The notes under the pieces were generated by a model that ran no database searches, was not told the DNA's origin, and was given only the letters and a program-made list of their open reading frames with translations. Positions 1 to 14,749 of a DNA stretch of 64,000 bases are shown here, piece after piece (position 1 is the first letter of the stretch; every line of letters begins with the position of its first letter). Both the position numbers and the translations under genes were made by a program. Origin of the DNA: Sistotremastrum niveocremeum HHB9708 (lineage: Eukaryota > Basidiomycota > Agaricomycetes > Sistotremastrales > Sistotremastraceae); NCBI GenBank assembly GCA_001630475.1, contig KV419425.1:360880-424879 (forward strand), written 5' to 3'.

Positions 1-363
1 TCTGCGACTCGGACTAGCTGTTTGCTACTGGAAAGGGCTGAGTGCTTCCGCTTTAATTCGATCACTCTTCCTGCTCTTCGTTCTTCGTTCTCGCACGACC
101 GCGGCTCACTTGAAGTGCCAGCAGTTGGACCATGGATCTATATCAGCAATTCTCCTTATCTTTCATTTCGGGTCTTTGAAGGTTTTGAATTGGACCGAAC
201 AATCACGGAACTAACAGAAGCGACAACGTATTTCAAATCGTTTCCATGCCATACACCTAGTGCATTGAGGCCCATAACCTTGCTCGGCGCGGTTTCGTTA
301 AGGCTACTAAACTTCCCACCGCAGTGTGTACCATCATCGGTGCTTATCAGCGGAGCGTTGTCT
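1..363. other. left-edge sequence without a recognised gene
   Basis: This stretch lies 3' of the minus-strand cyclase-family gene. An open frame on the plus strand runs through it into the cyclase exons, but its composition is not protein-like and it is antisense to a well-supported gene. I see no further gene, repeat or RNA here. Confidence 0.5.
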
Positions 364-2145
364 TCAGAAGAAAGCCTGAACATTTATCAGTTCGTTTATC
401 CCATCAAATACAGTAGGCGACCATCTCTGCACACGCACCGCTGCATTGGCAGGACTCGCACATCCGCCCAGTCTGAGAAAACAAGATTACATCTCACCGA
501 CATGAGAAGAAACCGTTGCTTACATATTGAGCGGCCAACTGGAAAAGAAGAATGTATATCTCCCCGACGCTGCGCACTCCTCTGACAAAGCCTCCAGGTC
601 AAACAATTCACCTATTGAGAATCGGCGTGAGATAGAATTAGACTTATCGCGGCGTATACGGTACCTAATGGCATGCCCCAGAGTCTTAAAACGGATGAGT
701 ACACGTATATCTTCTGAGAAAACAGTTCAAATTCTTACCCTAGGATAGTCTAGACGCCCGGCAATTTCAGTTCATCGACGAATGTCAGACATTTTTCAAT
801 AAGTGAAATGCATACCTGATGAAGGAGTTCCTGTCCTGGCGTAGCCGGCCATTGCTTTCCGGTAAATTGAGTCAGATTGAGTCAAGTTGAGTCACTGACG
901 TCATCGCTACTCACCTCGAAAGTTGGCTGGTCAGATGCAAGGGCCGCGAAATGATTATTCCTACATCTCCTTGAGCCACATAAATTTTGACAGATGGAAA
1001 TGCATACCAGAGGAATCGCTTCATGTCTTCAGATTGCTGAATTCCCGCACTATACGCGGTCAGTCAAATTACCGTAGTCGCAAACGCAGCATTGGAACGT
1101 ACAAGTGCTCTGTACCACGTCCACGAGCTATACCGTCCTTTTCCGCTTGTGTGGACGAATGGTATTTTCGAATAAAACCCGCTCTGATGATGAGTATATC
1201 TGCTGGACGGAACTCGACGCCTTCTTTCTTAGCAACCGCTTTAAGTTCCTCAACCGTGAAACCATGGCTCGTCCAAGGATCATAAGGAAGCCCTCTTCCG
1301 CCCTCCTCGTAGAACTTGACGATATCGAGGAAAACGGCACGTCCGCAGATACCGTGCTTTGCCCAATCTATGCCGTATAGGGTAGTGGCGGGTTAAATTG
1401 GACGTGGGTGACATACGATGGATTCCTAATTTGACACTCGCTGGATCCACGGAACTGGGATCTGCGATCTTTTGCGTCCCGAGCTGGATATCTGAATATG
1501 GCGTGCTGGAGGACGATTTTGCGAGTGTAGCGTGTTGAAAAATGAGACTCACTTGTCATAAAGCACTTTATGCTCCAGAATTCCAAAGTGTCGCAGGCCA
1601 TCCCATTGCGTCCCAGATTGAGTATTCTACGATACCTGATGAGCACTCGGACTTGCAGGGGGTAAGATCTTCCTACGATATAAATCTCATCGTCGCGCGA
1701 ACCATCTCCTGGGCTGGCTTTGAGGTTGATTTCGGGGGTCTTTCGACTGAATAAAGGCTAGATTTCAGGCAAGTTTAGCAGTGCACCGTCGCCTCTTACG
1801 CAAAGCACTCACTTTCTCGGGAAAGTTGATCGGCCTGAATTGCTCGTGAAGTTAGCACACTTTCGAGCTTGATTGACACCCAATGGTGGAGGGAACCAAC
1901 CAATTCAATGCAACGCTTTTACCGGTTCTAAATGAGAATGTCAATAATTGTTGACTGAGCGTGCAATGAGTACCGCGGACGCACCGAATCTCCTCTTTCG
2001 CAGCTCTCGCAACGACCTCAAGAGTCAACACAGACACGCTACCCAGATGAGTTTCATCCCCCCATACACCCCATGCACATCCAGTGAAATTCTTGAAAGG
2101 CGGGAGCTCATCGAAATCCGGTAAAGAGCTCGCGTTGACAGGCAT
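364..2145 (-). CDS. cyclase-family protein (PF04199-like, kynurenine-formamidase superfamily), paralog 1
   Basis: The protein is probably a metal-dependent hydrolase of the cyclase/kynurenine formamidase superfamily; its substrate is unknown. I rebuilt it from about ten short exons by alignment with the second copy at 21,393-23,231. In order it reads MPVNASSLPDFDELP, FKNFTGCAWGVWG, RPINFPEK, GTQWDGLRHFG, WAKHGICGRAVFLD, PWTSHGFTVEEL, ILIIRAGFIRKYH, DNHFAALASDQPTFE, PGQELLHQ, LWGMPLG, ELFDLEALSEEC and GGCASPANAAV. The superfamily usually has HxGTHxDxxxH as its metal motif; here it is QSGTQWDGLRH, so one His is replaced by Gln, as in copy 2. An 11-nt microexon lies at 739-749. The start at 2145 matches copy 2; an in-frame Met at 2184 is possible. 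The frame stays open in every exon, so I consider the gene intact despite its many introns. Confidence 0.8.
868..903. promoter_or_regulatory. array of three TGAGTCA sites plus one TGACGTCA site
   Basis: TGAGTCA occurs at 868-874, 878-884 and 888-894, exactly 10 bp apart, followed by the palindrome TGACGTCA at 896-903. These match the known core sites of Gcn4/AP-1 and CREB/ATF-type bZIP factors. The array lies inside an intron near the 3' end of the cyclase-family gene, so it could be a 10-bp microsatellite or an intragenic enhancer. No binding evidence exists here. Confidence 0.45.
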
Positions 2146-2535
2146 TTTCTTGATTAAGAGGCTGCCCTTTCCGCGGGGGTGCAAGAGACAGAGAAACGTC
2201 GATAGGTTCCCAAGGGGCCTGTGGAGAAAGTAAACGGGGCACCGCGATCATAGCACACTGATATTGAATAGGATATATTCCAAGGGAAGGGCGGATCGCT
2301 TCAGCCGAAATTTGGCGGAACCGGAGACCCTTTGGCATCCCGCTCTCAGCTGAGCGGGTCACAGCGATGATGTTATGGCAATTGAAGATTACGTCTACTA
2401 TGTATTACACCTACAGAATCTACAACCTAATCTGGGAGCTTCAGAAGAAGCAAAAATTACATCGAAGATCTTGATCGAACAAAAGTTAAATTGGAAGCCA
2501 CGAAATAAGGTCGAAGACTATGGTCAGTATGCCGC

Positions 2536-5275
<2,740 letters not shown>

Positions 5276-5930
5276 GTTAGTTCGCAAGATGGTACGATAT
5301 GTGGGTTTACAGGGCACCGCACGAAAAAGAGGGAACAGAAAGAAAAAGTAGCAGCACGGCGAGCCTCTTGAAGGTCGCGGTTGGAGATTGTCAGTCGTTT
5401 GTGTTTGTTGCTGCTTGTCGCCATCTATCCATAGTGATCTTATGTAAGCCTCATCGGCTAGATCTTCCTAGTCAAAGCTATCGATGGGGAAGATATCGAC
5501 TTTAACCATCGATGACAGTGTCGCCTCCATTCAAAATCTCTTCAATCTTGAAACGCTTGAGAGACTGAGACTATACGAACGAGCTTTTGAAATTCGAAAG
5601 CCCCCCGACGACCCATGGGCCGGAACCACTTTCGCGCCTCCGGATCCTCTGAAGAATTCACGGTTGATGGAGATATTCAGATGATCGCCTTGATTGTGTC
5701 GTTGGATTCTATTACACCAATATATGCACAAAGAATCATCACTTTGCTCTGAAAGACTCCCTCCACAATTAAAGGTTGAATATATTCTGGATTGGTGCGT
5801 GTTTGTGCAAGACCCTCAACTTCCTAGCCGATGACTACATCAAGAGGTCAGCAGGAGACTTTGAGACGTAAAGTCTTCTTTCACTTCTCCTCGCGGCCAG
5901 TCCTTTGAAGAGAAAGAGACTGAAGGGCTC
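5276..5930. other. divergent intergenic region between prp4 and alpha-glucosidase 1
   Basis: This 655-bp region separates two divergently transcribed genes and must hold both promoters. The only protein-like content is the short open frame at 5484-5684. No clear TATA box was seen near either start. Confidence 0.5.
5484..5684 (+). CDS. small hypothetical ORF (66 codons)
   Basis: A 66-codon frame starting MGKISTLTIDD, with a Leu- and Arg-rich middle (NLETLERLRLYERAFEI) and a Pro-rich end (PPDDPWAGTTFAPPDP). The composition is more protein-like than the surrounding sequence, but I do not recognise a family and see no clear flanking splice sites. It could be a small gene, an exon of an unseen gene, a gene remnant or chance. 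It lies between the divergent prp4 and alpha-glucosidase genes. Confidence 0.25.
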   Translation: MGKISTLTIDDSVASIQNLFNLETLERLRLYERAFEIRKPPDDPWAGTTFAPPDPLKNSRLMEIFR

Positions 5931-8900
5931 ATGTCCCTCACCAAAAGGATGTTCAAGTTCAACGTCCTTGCTCTGTGCTTCTCTGTCGCCCAAGCTACCG
6001 TTCTTCAGGGGGCACGCGATGTCTCAGCCTGTCCGGGTTACAACCTGGATAACGTAGTGCAGGCTGCTGGGTCTGATACCATCACGGGAGACCTCATCAT
6101 TGCAGGAGAGTCATGCAACGCTTATGGAGATGATATCAAACGCCTGTCTCTTTCAGTGACTTATGAGGACGGTATGTCATTATTCCTGGCGCAATGTTGC
6201 CCCCTACTTATCGTGCTTCAGAAAACAGGATTCATTTGAAGATATGGGATCCGTCCGAGACGCGCTATGAAGTCCCAGAATCCGTTCTGCCACGCCCGAC
6301 TAGCAAGGACGTCCCCGCAGACTCTGCGAAGATCACATTAAACTATACGGACAATCCATTCTCATTCCAAGTCGTCCGTCGCTCCACCAACGAAATCCTC
6401 TTCGATACAACACGTCATCCTCTAATCTTTGAGCCCCAATATTGGCGCGTCAAGACTGATCTTCCTGCCCACGCTAACATCTACGGTCTCGGAGAACACA
6501 CTGATCCTTTCCGCCTGCCCACTCATAATCATACCCGTACGCTATGGTCGCGAGATGCTTTCGGGATTCCACCGGGTACGAACCTGTATGGGAATCACCC
6601 GATTTACTTCGAGCACCGCAAGGGTGGCACGCATGGCGTGTTCCTGCTTAACTCGAATGGGATGGACATCAAGTTGGAGGAATCTTGTGGTCGGACGACG
6701 TTGGAGTATAATGTGATTGGTGGCATCATCGACCTTTATTTCCTTGCTGGGAGCGAGACCTCCCCAGCCGAGGTGGCGAGACAATATTCGGAAGTCGTTG
6801 GCAAGCCAGCTGAGATTCCATATTGGTCATTGGGGTTCCATCAATGCAGATACGGATATCGAGGTACTGTTCTCATCCTCATTCTTGCCCGTTCTCTTAC
6901 CTCTGTTACGGCCGATAGATTTTGTCAAATTGGCGCACGTCATTGGTAACTATTCTGCAGTTGGCATCCCGCTGGAGACCATGTGGACGGATATTGGTAT
7001 GTATCACCTTTAACGTTATCAGATACTGTCTAACGTTCGGCAGATTATATGCACGAACGCAAGATCTTCACTGCGGATTCCGAGTATTTCCCCGTCTCCA
7101 GACTCCGAGAAATCGTTGATTACCTCCACGCCCACGATCAACGTTATAGTGCGTCGATGTTATCGCTTTCCTATCCTCCTTATTGATCTCACGCGATATA
7201 GTCTTGATGGTCGATCCCGCCGTTGGCTATCAGACGAAAGAAGGATATCCCACGTACGATCGAGGAGTACGAGATGACATTTTTCTCAAGAACCCCAATG
7301 GATCATATCATCTTGGTGTTGTCTGGCCAGGCGTCACTGTTTATCCTGGTGAGTTATCTCCTCGCGCTCATCGTGCGTTCGATTGACCTCGATTGAATCT
7401 GACAGACTGGTTTCATCCTAATATTACCGAATACTGGAACAATGAATTCAAACTATTCTTCAATCCGGAGACAGGTATCGACATCGACGGTGCATGGATT
7501 GTGCGTTCTCTGCCCTTTCTTGTTATATCCGCTAACTCCGTCGGTCGAATAGGACATGAATGAACCTGCTAGTGTACGTCCAGATCATTCGATTGGCAAT
7601 ATGAACTAAAACATATCCTCTCCTAGTTCTGCTCCTACCCATGCCTTGATCCCTACGCAAAAGCACGCCAACGCAACTTCCCTCCTCCCAGGTTGACACC
7701 ACCACCTAAACCTGATACTCCTATCTTCACGCCCGACAATACCTTCACTGCTCAATATGGAAACAATCTCGAAAGGAGAAGTATCCTCGATCCTCCCTAT
7801 GAGCCTTTCAATGCCGCTGGACCTTTGTCTGAAAGGACCGCTCACGTATGTTCTTCCCCGCATCTTTGTCTTCGACTCAGCTAAATGTATGTGCAGGTCA
7901 ACGTAGTTCATCAGAATGGATTGGTGGAATACGACACCCGTACGTAGTCCATGTTGTCGTCTTTGATCCGCACTCACTACGTACCAGACAATCTATACGG
8001 AACAATGATGTCATCCGCAACTCGCCAAGCAATGCTAGCTCGTCGACCTGACGAACGACCATTCATCATCACACGTTCAACTTTTGCTGGTGCAGGACAT
8101 CATGTTGGAAAATGGCTAGGCGATAACCTCAGTACTTGGGCTCAATACCGATTCTCGATTGCGGGTATGTTGAATATGGCGAGTATATTCCAGGTACGTT
8201 CGATTGTCGGGTGATTCTAGTTTATCGGTGCTGAGATGGATTGTAGGTTCCGATGGTTGGAAGCGATGTTTGTGGATTTGGTACGCAGGCGTTAAAGGCT
8301 ATAGCAATGGATAGCTTATTGTGGCGCAGGTGGAGATACGACTGTGCAATTGTGCGCGAGGTGGGCAACATTGGGAGCTTTCAATCCTTTCTTCCGGAAC
8401 GTAAGCGAAATGACCATCTGCTCCACTTTGGTCGTGTGACTCATTTATTGTAGCACAACGACGAACCCTACGCAGATCAAGAGTTCTATCTTTGGCCATT
8501 GACTACAGAGGCAGCGAAGCACGGCATCGACATCCGGTAAGCTATCAAACACATCTCGATTGTCAGCCTCTTAATACTCGTTAGATATCGACTGCTCGAT
8601 TATATCTACACCGCATTCCACAATGGCAGTCTGGATGGTAGCCCAGTTCTCAGTCCACTCTGGTTCAGGTACCCATCGGATGAGAATACATGGGGCATCG
8701 ACCTCCAATTTTTATATGGCGATTCAATCCTGGTGTCCCCCGTTACCGAAGAAGGATCTACCTCGGTCGACATATACCTACCCGATGATATATTCTACGA
8801 TTTCGAAACTTTGGCGCCCGTGCGAGGACGCGGAGAGAAGGTTACTCTGACAGAGTGAGTGTGCCGTCCTGAGTGGAAATTTGAAGCTGACCTATCCTAG

Positions 8901-9339
8901 CATCTCTTTCGTCGACATCCCAGTACATATCGTCGGCGGGAGCGTCATTCCTTCGAGGGAGTCCAGCGCAATGACAACCACTGCGGTCCGCGCTCAGGAC
9001 TTCAATTTCATCGTAGCTCCAGATCTCGCTGGGAATGCTGAGGGATCTCTGTACGTCGACGATGGAATTTCCTTGATCCAGGACGCGACGTCTGAGATAT
9101 TCATGTCTTATACGCCTGGCAAACTTGCTGTTACGGGCTCCTTTGATTACACTTCGGGTGTGAAGCTTGCCAGCGTCACGGTTCTAGGGCTTCTGCAGGC
9201 TCCTGCCAATGTCGTGGTGAATCGCGATGGTTCTTTATTGGGAGTCTTGTCGGTCAACTTCAACGTTGAGAGTGGAAGCGCTGTGATCACGGTCAACCAA
9301 GATTTGGATCGAGAATTGACGGTCACGTTCGATGTATAA
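5931..9339 (+). CDS. GH31 alpha-glucosidase, secreted, paralog 1
   Basis: A glycoside hydrolase family 31 enzyme expected to release glucose from the non-reducing ends of alpha-glucosides outside the cell. About 900 residues are encoded in about 15 exons. The N-terminus ([16 protein letters not shown]) looks like a signal peptide; the start could be 5931 or 5949. The N-terminal beta domain holds [18 protein letters not shown] and YGLGEHTD. The barrel holds [31 protein letters not shown], the nucleophile motif DMNEPAS (7556-7573) and the acid/base region [20 protein letters not shown]. The C-terminal part has [12 protein letters not shown]-like sandwich sequence. A Pro-rich loop ([10 protein letters not shown]) is inserted after DMNEPAS. 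All exon junctions match paralog 2. Stops seen in single frames fall inside introns with GT...AG ends, so the gene looks intact. Confidence 0.92.
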
Positions 9340-9782
9340 TTAATCTCTTTCCGCATATATAAACTATCTGGATTGGAAGAGCTTATCTCAATACTTGTGA
9401 TGATCTACCACCTATCGTCGTTCATGAGGCCTGAGGCTCCGAGGAGAAGGCTAGAAGAACGCCAAGCTAAAAGAAGCGCCGGCTAGCAACGTTAACGGAA
9501 GCATTTTGAGCGCTCTTGCGCCGTTTTCCTGGTTCAACGCTTGCGTTTTCTTCACGCTCAGCTTGAGTATATCCTCGACTTCGACAAAGACTACGTATAC
9601 AACGAATCTCAGACATGAATATTTTGGTCAACCAGGACTCCGATACGGGAAAAAGGAAAATAAAAACATGGATGTACTACATGCAATTCATAGAAAGTCT
9701 GTCATTAAAATGGCATTCAAATTCGTGATCGTAAGTCGTGACGAGTGATAACGGAACGGGTATAATCATTTTTTGGATAGGC
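9340..9782. other. convergent 3' intergenic region
   Basis: This 443-bp stretch lies between the 3' ends of alpha-glucosidase 1 (plus) and the first MFS transporter (minus). It should hold both terminators. I see no further gene. Confidence 0.5.
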
Positions 9783-11768
9783 TCAATGCGTTCCGTCCGT
9801 GTGTGGTACGCTGGACCATGCCCTCATTGGGGCACCATAGCGTATACAAATTTGAATGAGCCTGCACATCGTCAGTCACAAGGAATGTTCATGTCTGTTC
9901 GGAACTCACCCGAAGCCTATCCAAGCGAAAATTGCAGCGACAATATTCGTCCACGCCACTCCCATCAGCTCAATAGCGGGGAATATCGCAAACACAAACG
10001 TGGACACTAGGGCGGTTCGAGTCGCACTATAAGCATTTTCCACAGTGGTGTATATAGGCAAGATATCATCGTAAGGCAGAAGATGATGAGAGGAACGGAT
10101 ATTAGCAAAATGTCCAGAGAAAAAGAACGGAGGAAACTTACTTTTTGGCTGCGACAGCCTCTGCACTCCGGTCTTGCATCGCATCTACATTGTAAGTCGA
10201 GCACGGCGATATTACCAGACACATCTGAAAAACAAGGTCAATTGAGGTCAAGGTCAATGTGTGACAACATACTCCGATTCCATGCACCAGGAGCAACACC
10301 ATGCTCATCCAGATACCCCACATCCCGTCAACAAACTGTATGACCAGACCCAATGCCATCGTTGCCAATGGGACTATGTATAGTGACCCGTGCCATGTTG
10401 CTCGAAGACGATCTTCTGGAACCCATTTTCCGCCTCGCATAATGCGCCAGGATTTGACTGCAGAGTCGGAGAGCCAGCCCGAAATGGGCATTCCGACTAC
10501 AAATATGTCAGGCGGCAAAGGAGACACCGAAAAAAAACCTGATACTCACTGATATTTCCCAAGCCGTATGGTAGGAACAGCGCTCCCACGAGAGCTTTAT
10601 TTTCTATGCCGTACCTTTGCGCCTATCGTGAACTGGTCAATAGTCGCTCGAAGGGATGAAAAAACTACTTACAATCGTATATGCCAATGGCAACAATATA
10701 ACGTACTGTGTGATAACGACAACACCAGACGCAATTGTCTGGACCGAGGTTAGAATAATAACAAATGCACCCAAATGAATGCGTACAGTCAGAGATAAAA
10801 CCGGACTCTTCATCAAAGCAAGAGGGCTGAAAGGATTAAGCAGCACGATGAGATGTCCTTTCTTCTCGGTCTCGACGTCGACCTTGTCCATGCCGCGCGT
10901 GCCGGGATGCATCGTCTCAGGCAGGCAGGTAATAATGATGACAAGAGCCATAAGGCCAATAAGGCCAAGGAAAGCCTGCATGAATCGCCACGATATCTGT
11001 TCTGACATGAGACCACCAATAAATGGCGCCAGGGCGGGTCCAAGAAGTGCGAACTATTCAGAGAAGCAATAAATTCAGCCATAGTCTGACGATGCGGGGC
11101 AGCACATACGCATCCATAGATAGCCATAGCTCTACCTCTCTCTTCAAGCTTGAAAATGTCTGCAATTACTGCCGCCCCTAATGATTGGAATCCTGCCGAT
11201 CCGAAAGCCTGCAGCGTCCGGTAAACCATGAGTTCGGGGACGGTCCTACATGATGCAACTCCCAAAGATGCGAAGATGTATAGAGGGAGTGAGACGACAT
11301 ATATTGGCTGTCTTCCATCTATCAAAATATTAATTACGCCCTCCATCGAAACCAGAGTTGAACACTCACAATAAGCGGAATATCGTGCCCAGAAGAGACT
11401 CCCCGCAGCCGTCGTAAACAGAAATAGTCCAACAGATATGCTAAAGAAACTATGGGTTTTTCATCATAAATAATGGAGAGACTGACTTCACGACGCCTCC
11501 TGTGGTATTGAATTCATTGGCAATTTGTGGGATGGTTGATGAGAACGAGCAAGCAGTGAACACTGGTTTCGCGAATTAGTTCCAACGATTAAGATTCTGA
11601 CTATCACGTCGAAAACTGACGATTTAACAGGCAACAGCCACAGACGGTTAAAAGGATAGCCTGCTTTCGCCAAAACGAGAAGCGCTCGTAGTTTGCATCT
11701 TTGCGTTCGAAAGGTCGGGAAATAAGCGGAGTGGTTTCAGACGGTGGTGAGTCGCGATAAGAGGCCAT
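9783..11768 (-). CDS. MFS transporter (DHA1-like), tandem copy 1
   Basis: A 12-helix major facilitator superfamily protein, probably a proton-coupled exporter or importer of small molecules in the plasma membrane. The start at 11768 (MASYRDSPPSETTPLISR) follows the pattern of the two neighbours: a short cytoplasmic tail with an ETT(P/R/A)LI motif, then the first helix. Other landmarks are RTLQAFGSAGFQSLGAAVIAD, DIFKLEERGRAMAIYG, CLPETMHPGTRGMDKVD, the central-loop motif ISGWLSD and STYNVDAMQDRSAEAVAAK, ending in IRYGAPMRAWSS. About ten short introns interrupt it. The three tandem transporters share exon borders, so they arose by local duplication. The substrate cannot be read from sequence; the two alpha-glucosidases around the cluster do not prove a sugar. 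Confidence 0.87.
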
Positions 11769-12799
11769 AATATGGTCCAGCTGATGTCGCCAACTTGCTC
11801 AGGCGTGCAGTGGAGGGAGGGAGGGAGAACGGGGGATGAAAACTTTCCAAGCATGACAAAGTTCATGATGTACATAGTAGAGATGAACCTCCGATTTCCG
11901 CTCGGTGTTTCCGTATACGCGTTTCGGGGTCCCAAGCTTCGAAATCGAAGCGTCGCTTATGACGACGTTCAGGAACTCGATCAGATCATTTGATTCCGAC
12001 ACATTGGATTCCCAAGCAAAGTGATAGACTTCGCGTGGACTGCTACTCCTTCCATCGTCAAGGGTACCCACGTTGATGTACACCGACCTTTCGCGGCCTA
12101 AGTCCATCGCATTAGATTGGTAAGATTGTCAAATTGGGCACAGCATCGTGACCGCACCTGCTACTTCAAGAGCGAACCCTTCACAACGAAGACAGGGACA
12201 TCTTCCAATCAAGAAGTTATTTCAAGGAAGCCTTTCGTTGATGACCAGTACATGTCGCACACCCATCCCGCATGTCAAGTTGACAATGTTACCGACGTTC
12301 CTCAGCTCCGCTATCGACGGAGAAGATCAACAGAAGGCCCCGACGGCCTTCATATTGTCTGACCAATCAGGGGTATTCTATCAAACAAGTACGTTCATGT
12401 ATCGAAGACGGACAGATGAAAGTGCGGTACCGAATACCTCGAGAAACGAGGCATCATCATCGCGCGGAATATGACGGATAACACGACGGCTTCATCGTCT
12501 GTCATGGTACAACACTAGAATGGATTGCATCGACAACAACGTTTCCAATCTGGGAACTGAGAGGCGCATTTCGGGTGAAGACAGATAATAACTCCGAAAA
12601 TTCCGAAGAAGCAAATGTATTACATAGGACATCTCTGTTCGTGAGCACCAAGTCCCGGGAACTGGGTGCAACGATCGCAACAAAGTGTACAGATCTAGGT
12701 CGATTGCTTGCATGAGGGTCGTGGCGCGGATATTCATTCGGTGATTTGCTGCACTTTCTAATCCAGTTGTAGAATCGAAGATCTCTCGTGTGATTGCTA
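11769..12799. other. 1-kb gap between MFS copies 1 and 2
   Basis: The right part carries a plus-strand frame with an asparaginase-like motif (see 12482-12718). The left part must contain the promoter of MFS copy 1. No intact gene was found. Confidence 0.45.
12482..12718 (+). pseudogene. possible relic of an L-asparaginase-like gene
   Basis: One plus-strand frame reads DGFIVCHGTTLEWIAST and continues open for about 78 codons to a stop. Type I asparaginases carry a YDGFVILHGTDT-type motif, in which the T-D pair is catalytic; here the Asp codon is missing (HGT-TLEW). Upstream frames are broken by stops and no N-terminal TGGTI motif is visible. This suggests a decayed fragment, but the similarity is short and could be chance. 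Confidence 0.22.
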
Positions 12800-14749
12800 T
12801 CAAGTTCTCGATGACTCATCGGTGTGTTTCACACTGGACCATGCTCTAAGATAGGGGCCATAGCGAATGCAGACGTAGATCAATCTGTTCCTCTTCATTA
12901 GACGTAAAGATTACATGAGTTCAGGACGCACCCAAATGCAATCCAAGCAAGGCAGGAGGCGAGGACATTAGTCCATAATACTCCGATTGCTTCGATAGTG
13001 GGAAGGATGCCAAATATGGCAGCTGATACAATTATACTGCGGACCGCGCTGTCAAGAGATCATAGATTAGTAACTTGTCATCCCAGGAGTGATTATTGTT
13101 CTAATACTTCTTAGCTGCGACCGCTTCTGCACTTCTGTCCTGCATAACATCAACATTGTAGGTCGAACACGGTGAGACCACAAGACACATCTGAAACATT
13201 TTGAGTACAATCGATTTATATGAGAGGCGCGATCATACTCCGATTGCATGTGTCAAGAGGAACAACATGTTCAAGCAAATGCCTGGTGTTCCGTCGACAA
13301 ACTGACAAACAAGGCCCAGCCCCATCGTAGAAATCGGGACAAGATACAGGGATCCAAGCCAGGTTGCTCGGAGTCGATCTTCCGGTATCCATCGACCCTC
13401 TCGCAAAGACCGCCACTTGTTGATCGATCGATCGGATAACCATCCGGAGACAGGCATTCCAACTAAAAAGGGTACATATATTGAGGCTCGACGCACATGT
13501 AGAAAGGATGAAACTTACTCATGCTACCGATACCGTAAGGTAAGAATAATGCTCCGATAATGGCTTTGTCTGTAATGTCATATCTTCGCCCCTGTGCTGA
13601 TGATTGAGATTCAGTCAAAAGGGTATACTAGCACTTACGACTGTATACGCCAGAGGCAGTAACATGACATATTCTGTGATGACAATCGCCGCAGCGGCAA
13701 TGGTCTGGAAATGACTCCTGAGGATTATCCAGCAATGAAAGAAGGAAGACGCACAGTCATAAGCAGGATAGGACTCTTCATAAGCCAAAGAGGGCTGAGG
13801 GGATTAAGAAACACCAAACGAGTTGCCCTCTTCTCCTTCAAATCCATAGCATTCGATGTATCAATACCACGTGTTCCAAGACGCATCGTTTCGGGGAGAC
13901 ATGCGATGACAAACGCGAGGGCTATAAAACCAAGCAGCCCTTGGACAGCTTGCATTACTCGCCATGAAACTGTCTCTGCAACTAAACCCCCGACGAACGG
14001 GGCCACCGCCGGGCCGATAAGTGCAAGCTGTTAGAAACATGATTAGCTACGAAAATTCGACGTAGAAGAAGAAGCGTATTCACACAGCCATAGATGCCCA
14101 TCGCGCGGCCTCTCTCTTCTAATCTGAAGATGTCTGCTATCACGGCCGCGCCCACGGATTGGAAGGCGCATGCTCCGAATCCTTGCAGAGCTCGGGACAC
14201 CATTAGCTCGGTTACAGTCGTGCATGACGCAACTCCTACGGAGGCGATGAAATATAGGAAGAGCGAAACGAAGTATATTGGCCTTCTTCCGTCTACAAAG
14301 CCATCAGCTTGAATGGGGAATTAAGAAATGAGTTTTATTCTTACAGTATCCGGCGTAACGGGACCAAAATAAGCTTCCGAGCCCTCCCGTGAATAAGTAG
14401 AGCCCGACGGAGAAACTGGAAGCCGATGGGGAATCGGTATGTTGGTTTGATGTTAAATTCAGAGAGACTTACTTTATGACAGTCCCGGAGGTACCGAGAT
14501 CGTCAGCAACCTGTGGAATAACTGGTGTAAATGAGCTGGCTGTGAACACTGGTGATGGTTGTCAGTCCGCAAGGAATTTCAGGTTCAAAAACGAGCATTA
14601 CATGTCAAGAAACAGCAGAAAGAAACGATCAAGAGTATGATTCTCTTTCGATGGAATGAGAACGGATCGTTTTCGAGCCCATTGGTATTTTGAGGAATGA
14701 GACGGGTGGTTTCAGACGCGACGTGGGTATCATGATGTTGAGGGGGCAT
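12800..14749 (-). CDS. MFS transporter (DHA1-like), tandem copy 2
   Basis: The second member of the three-gene transporter array. It starts at 14749 (MPPQHHDTHVASETTRLIPQ), followed by a basic stretch and the first hydrophobic helix (IILLIVSFCCFLT). Landmarks shared with the neighbours are ALQGFGACAFQSVGAAVIAD, DIFRLEERGRAMGIYGC, APFVGGLVAETVSWRVMQA, CLPETMRLGTRGIDTSNA, the central loop VSGWLSDRSINKWRSLREG and GRWIPEDRLRATWLGSLYLV, with the C-terminus IRYGPYLRAWSSVKHTDES. All exons I could trace are open, with about ten introns. It is predicted to be a plasma-membrane transporter of unknown substrate. Confidence 0.87.

Noticed and set aside
22-585. 187-codon plus-strand frame at the left edge
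   Set aside because: It runs antisense through well-supported cyclase exons and has no recognisable protein pattern.
364-2145. First cyclase as a pseudogene
   Set aside because: Early inspection suggested decay because the frame changes often, but every family motif is present once introns and the microexon are removed.
5931-9339. Apparent frameshifts and stops in the first alpha-glucosidase
   Set aside because: Each break falls in a short segment with GT and AG ends, and the spliced protein aligns end to end with paralog 2. The gene is spliced, not broken.
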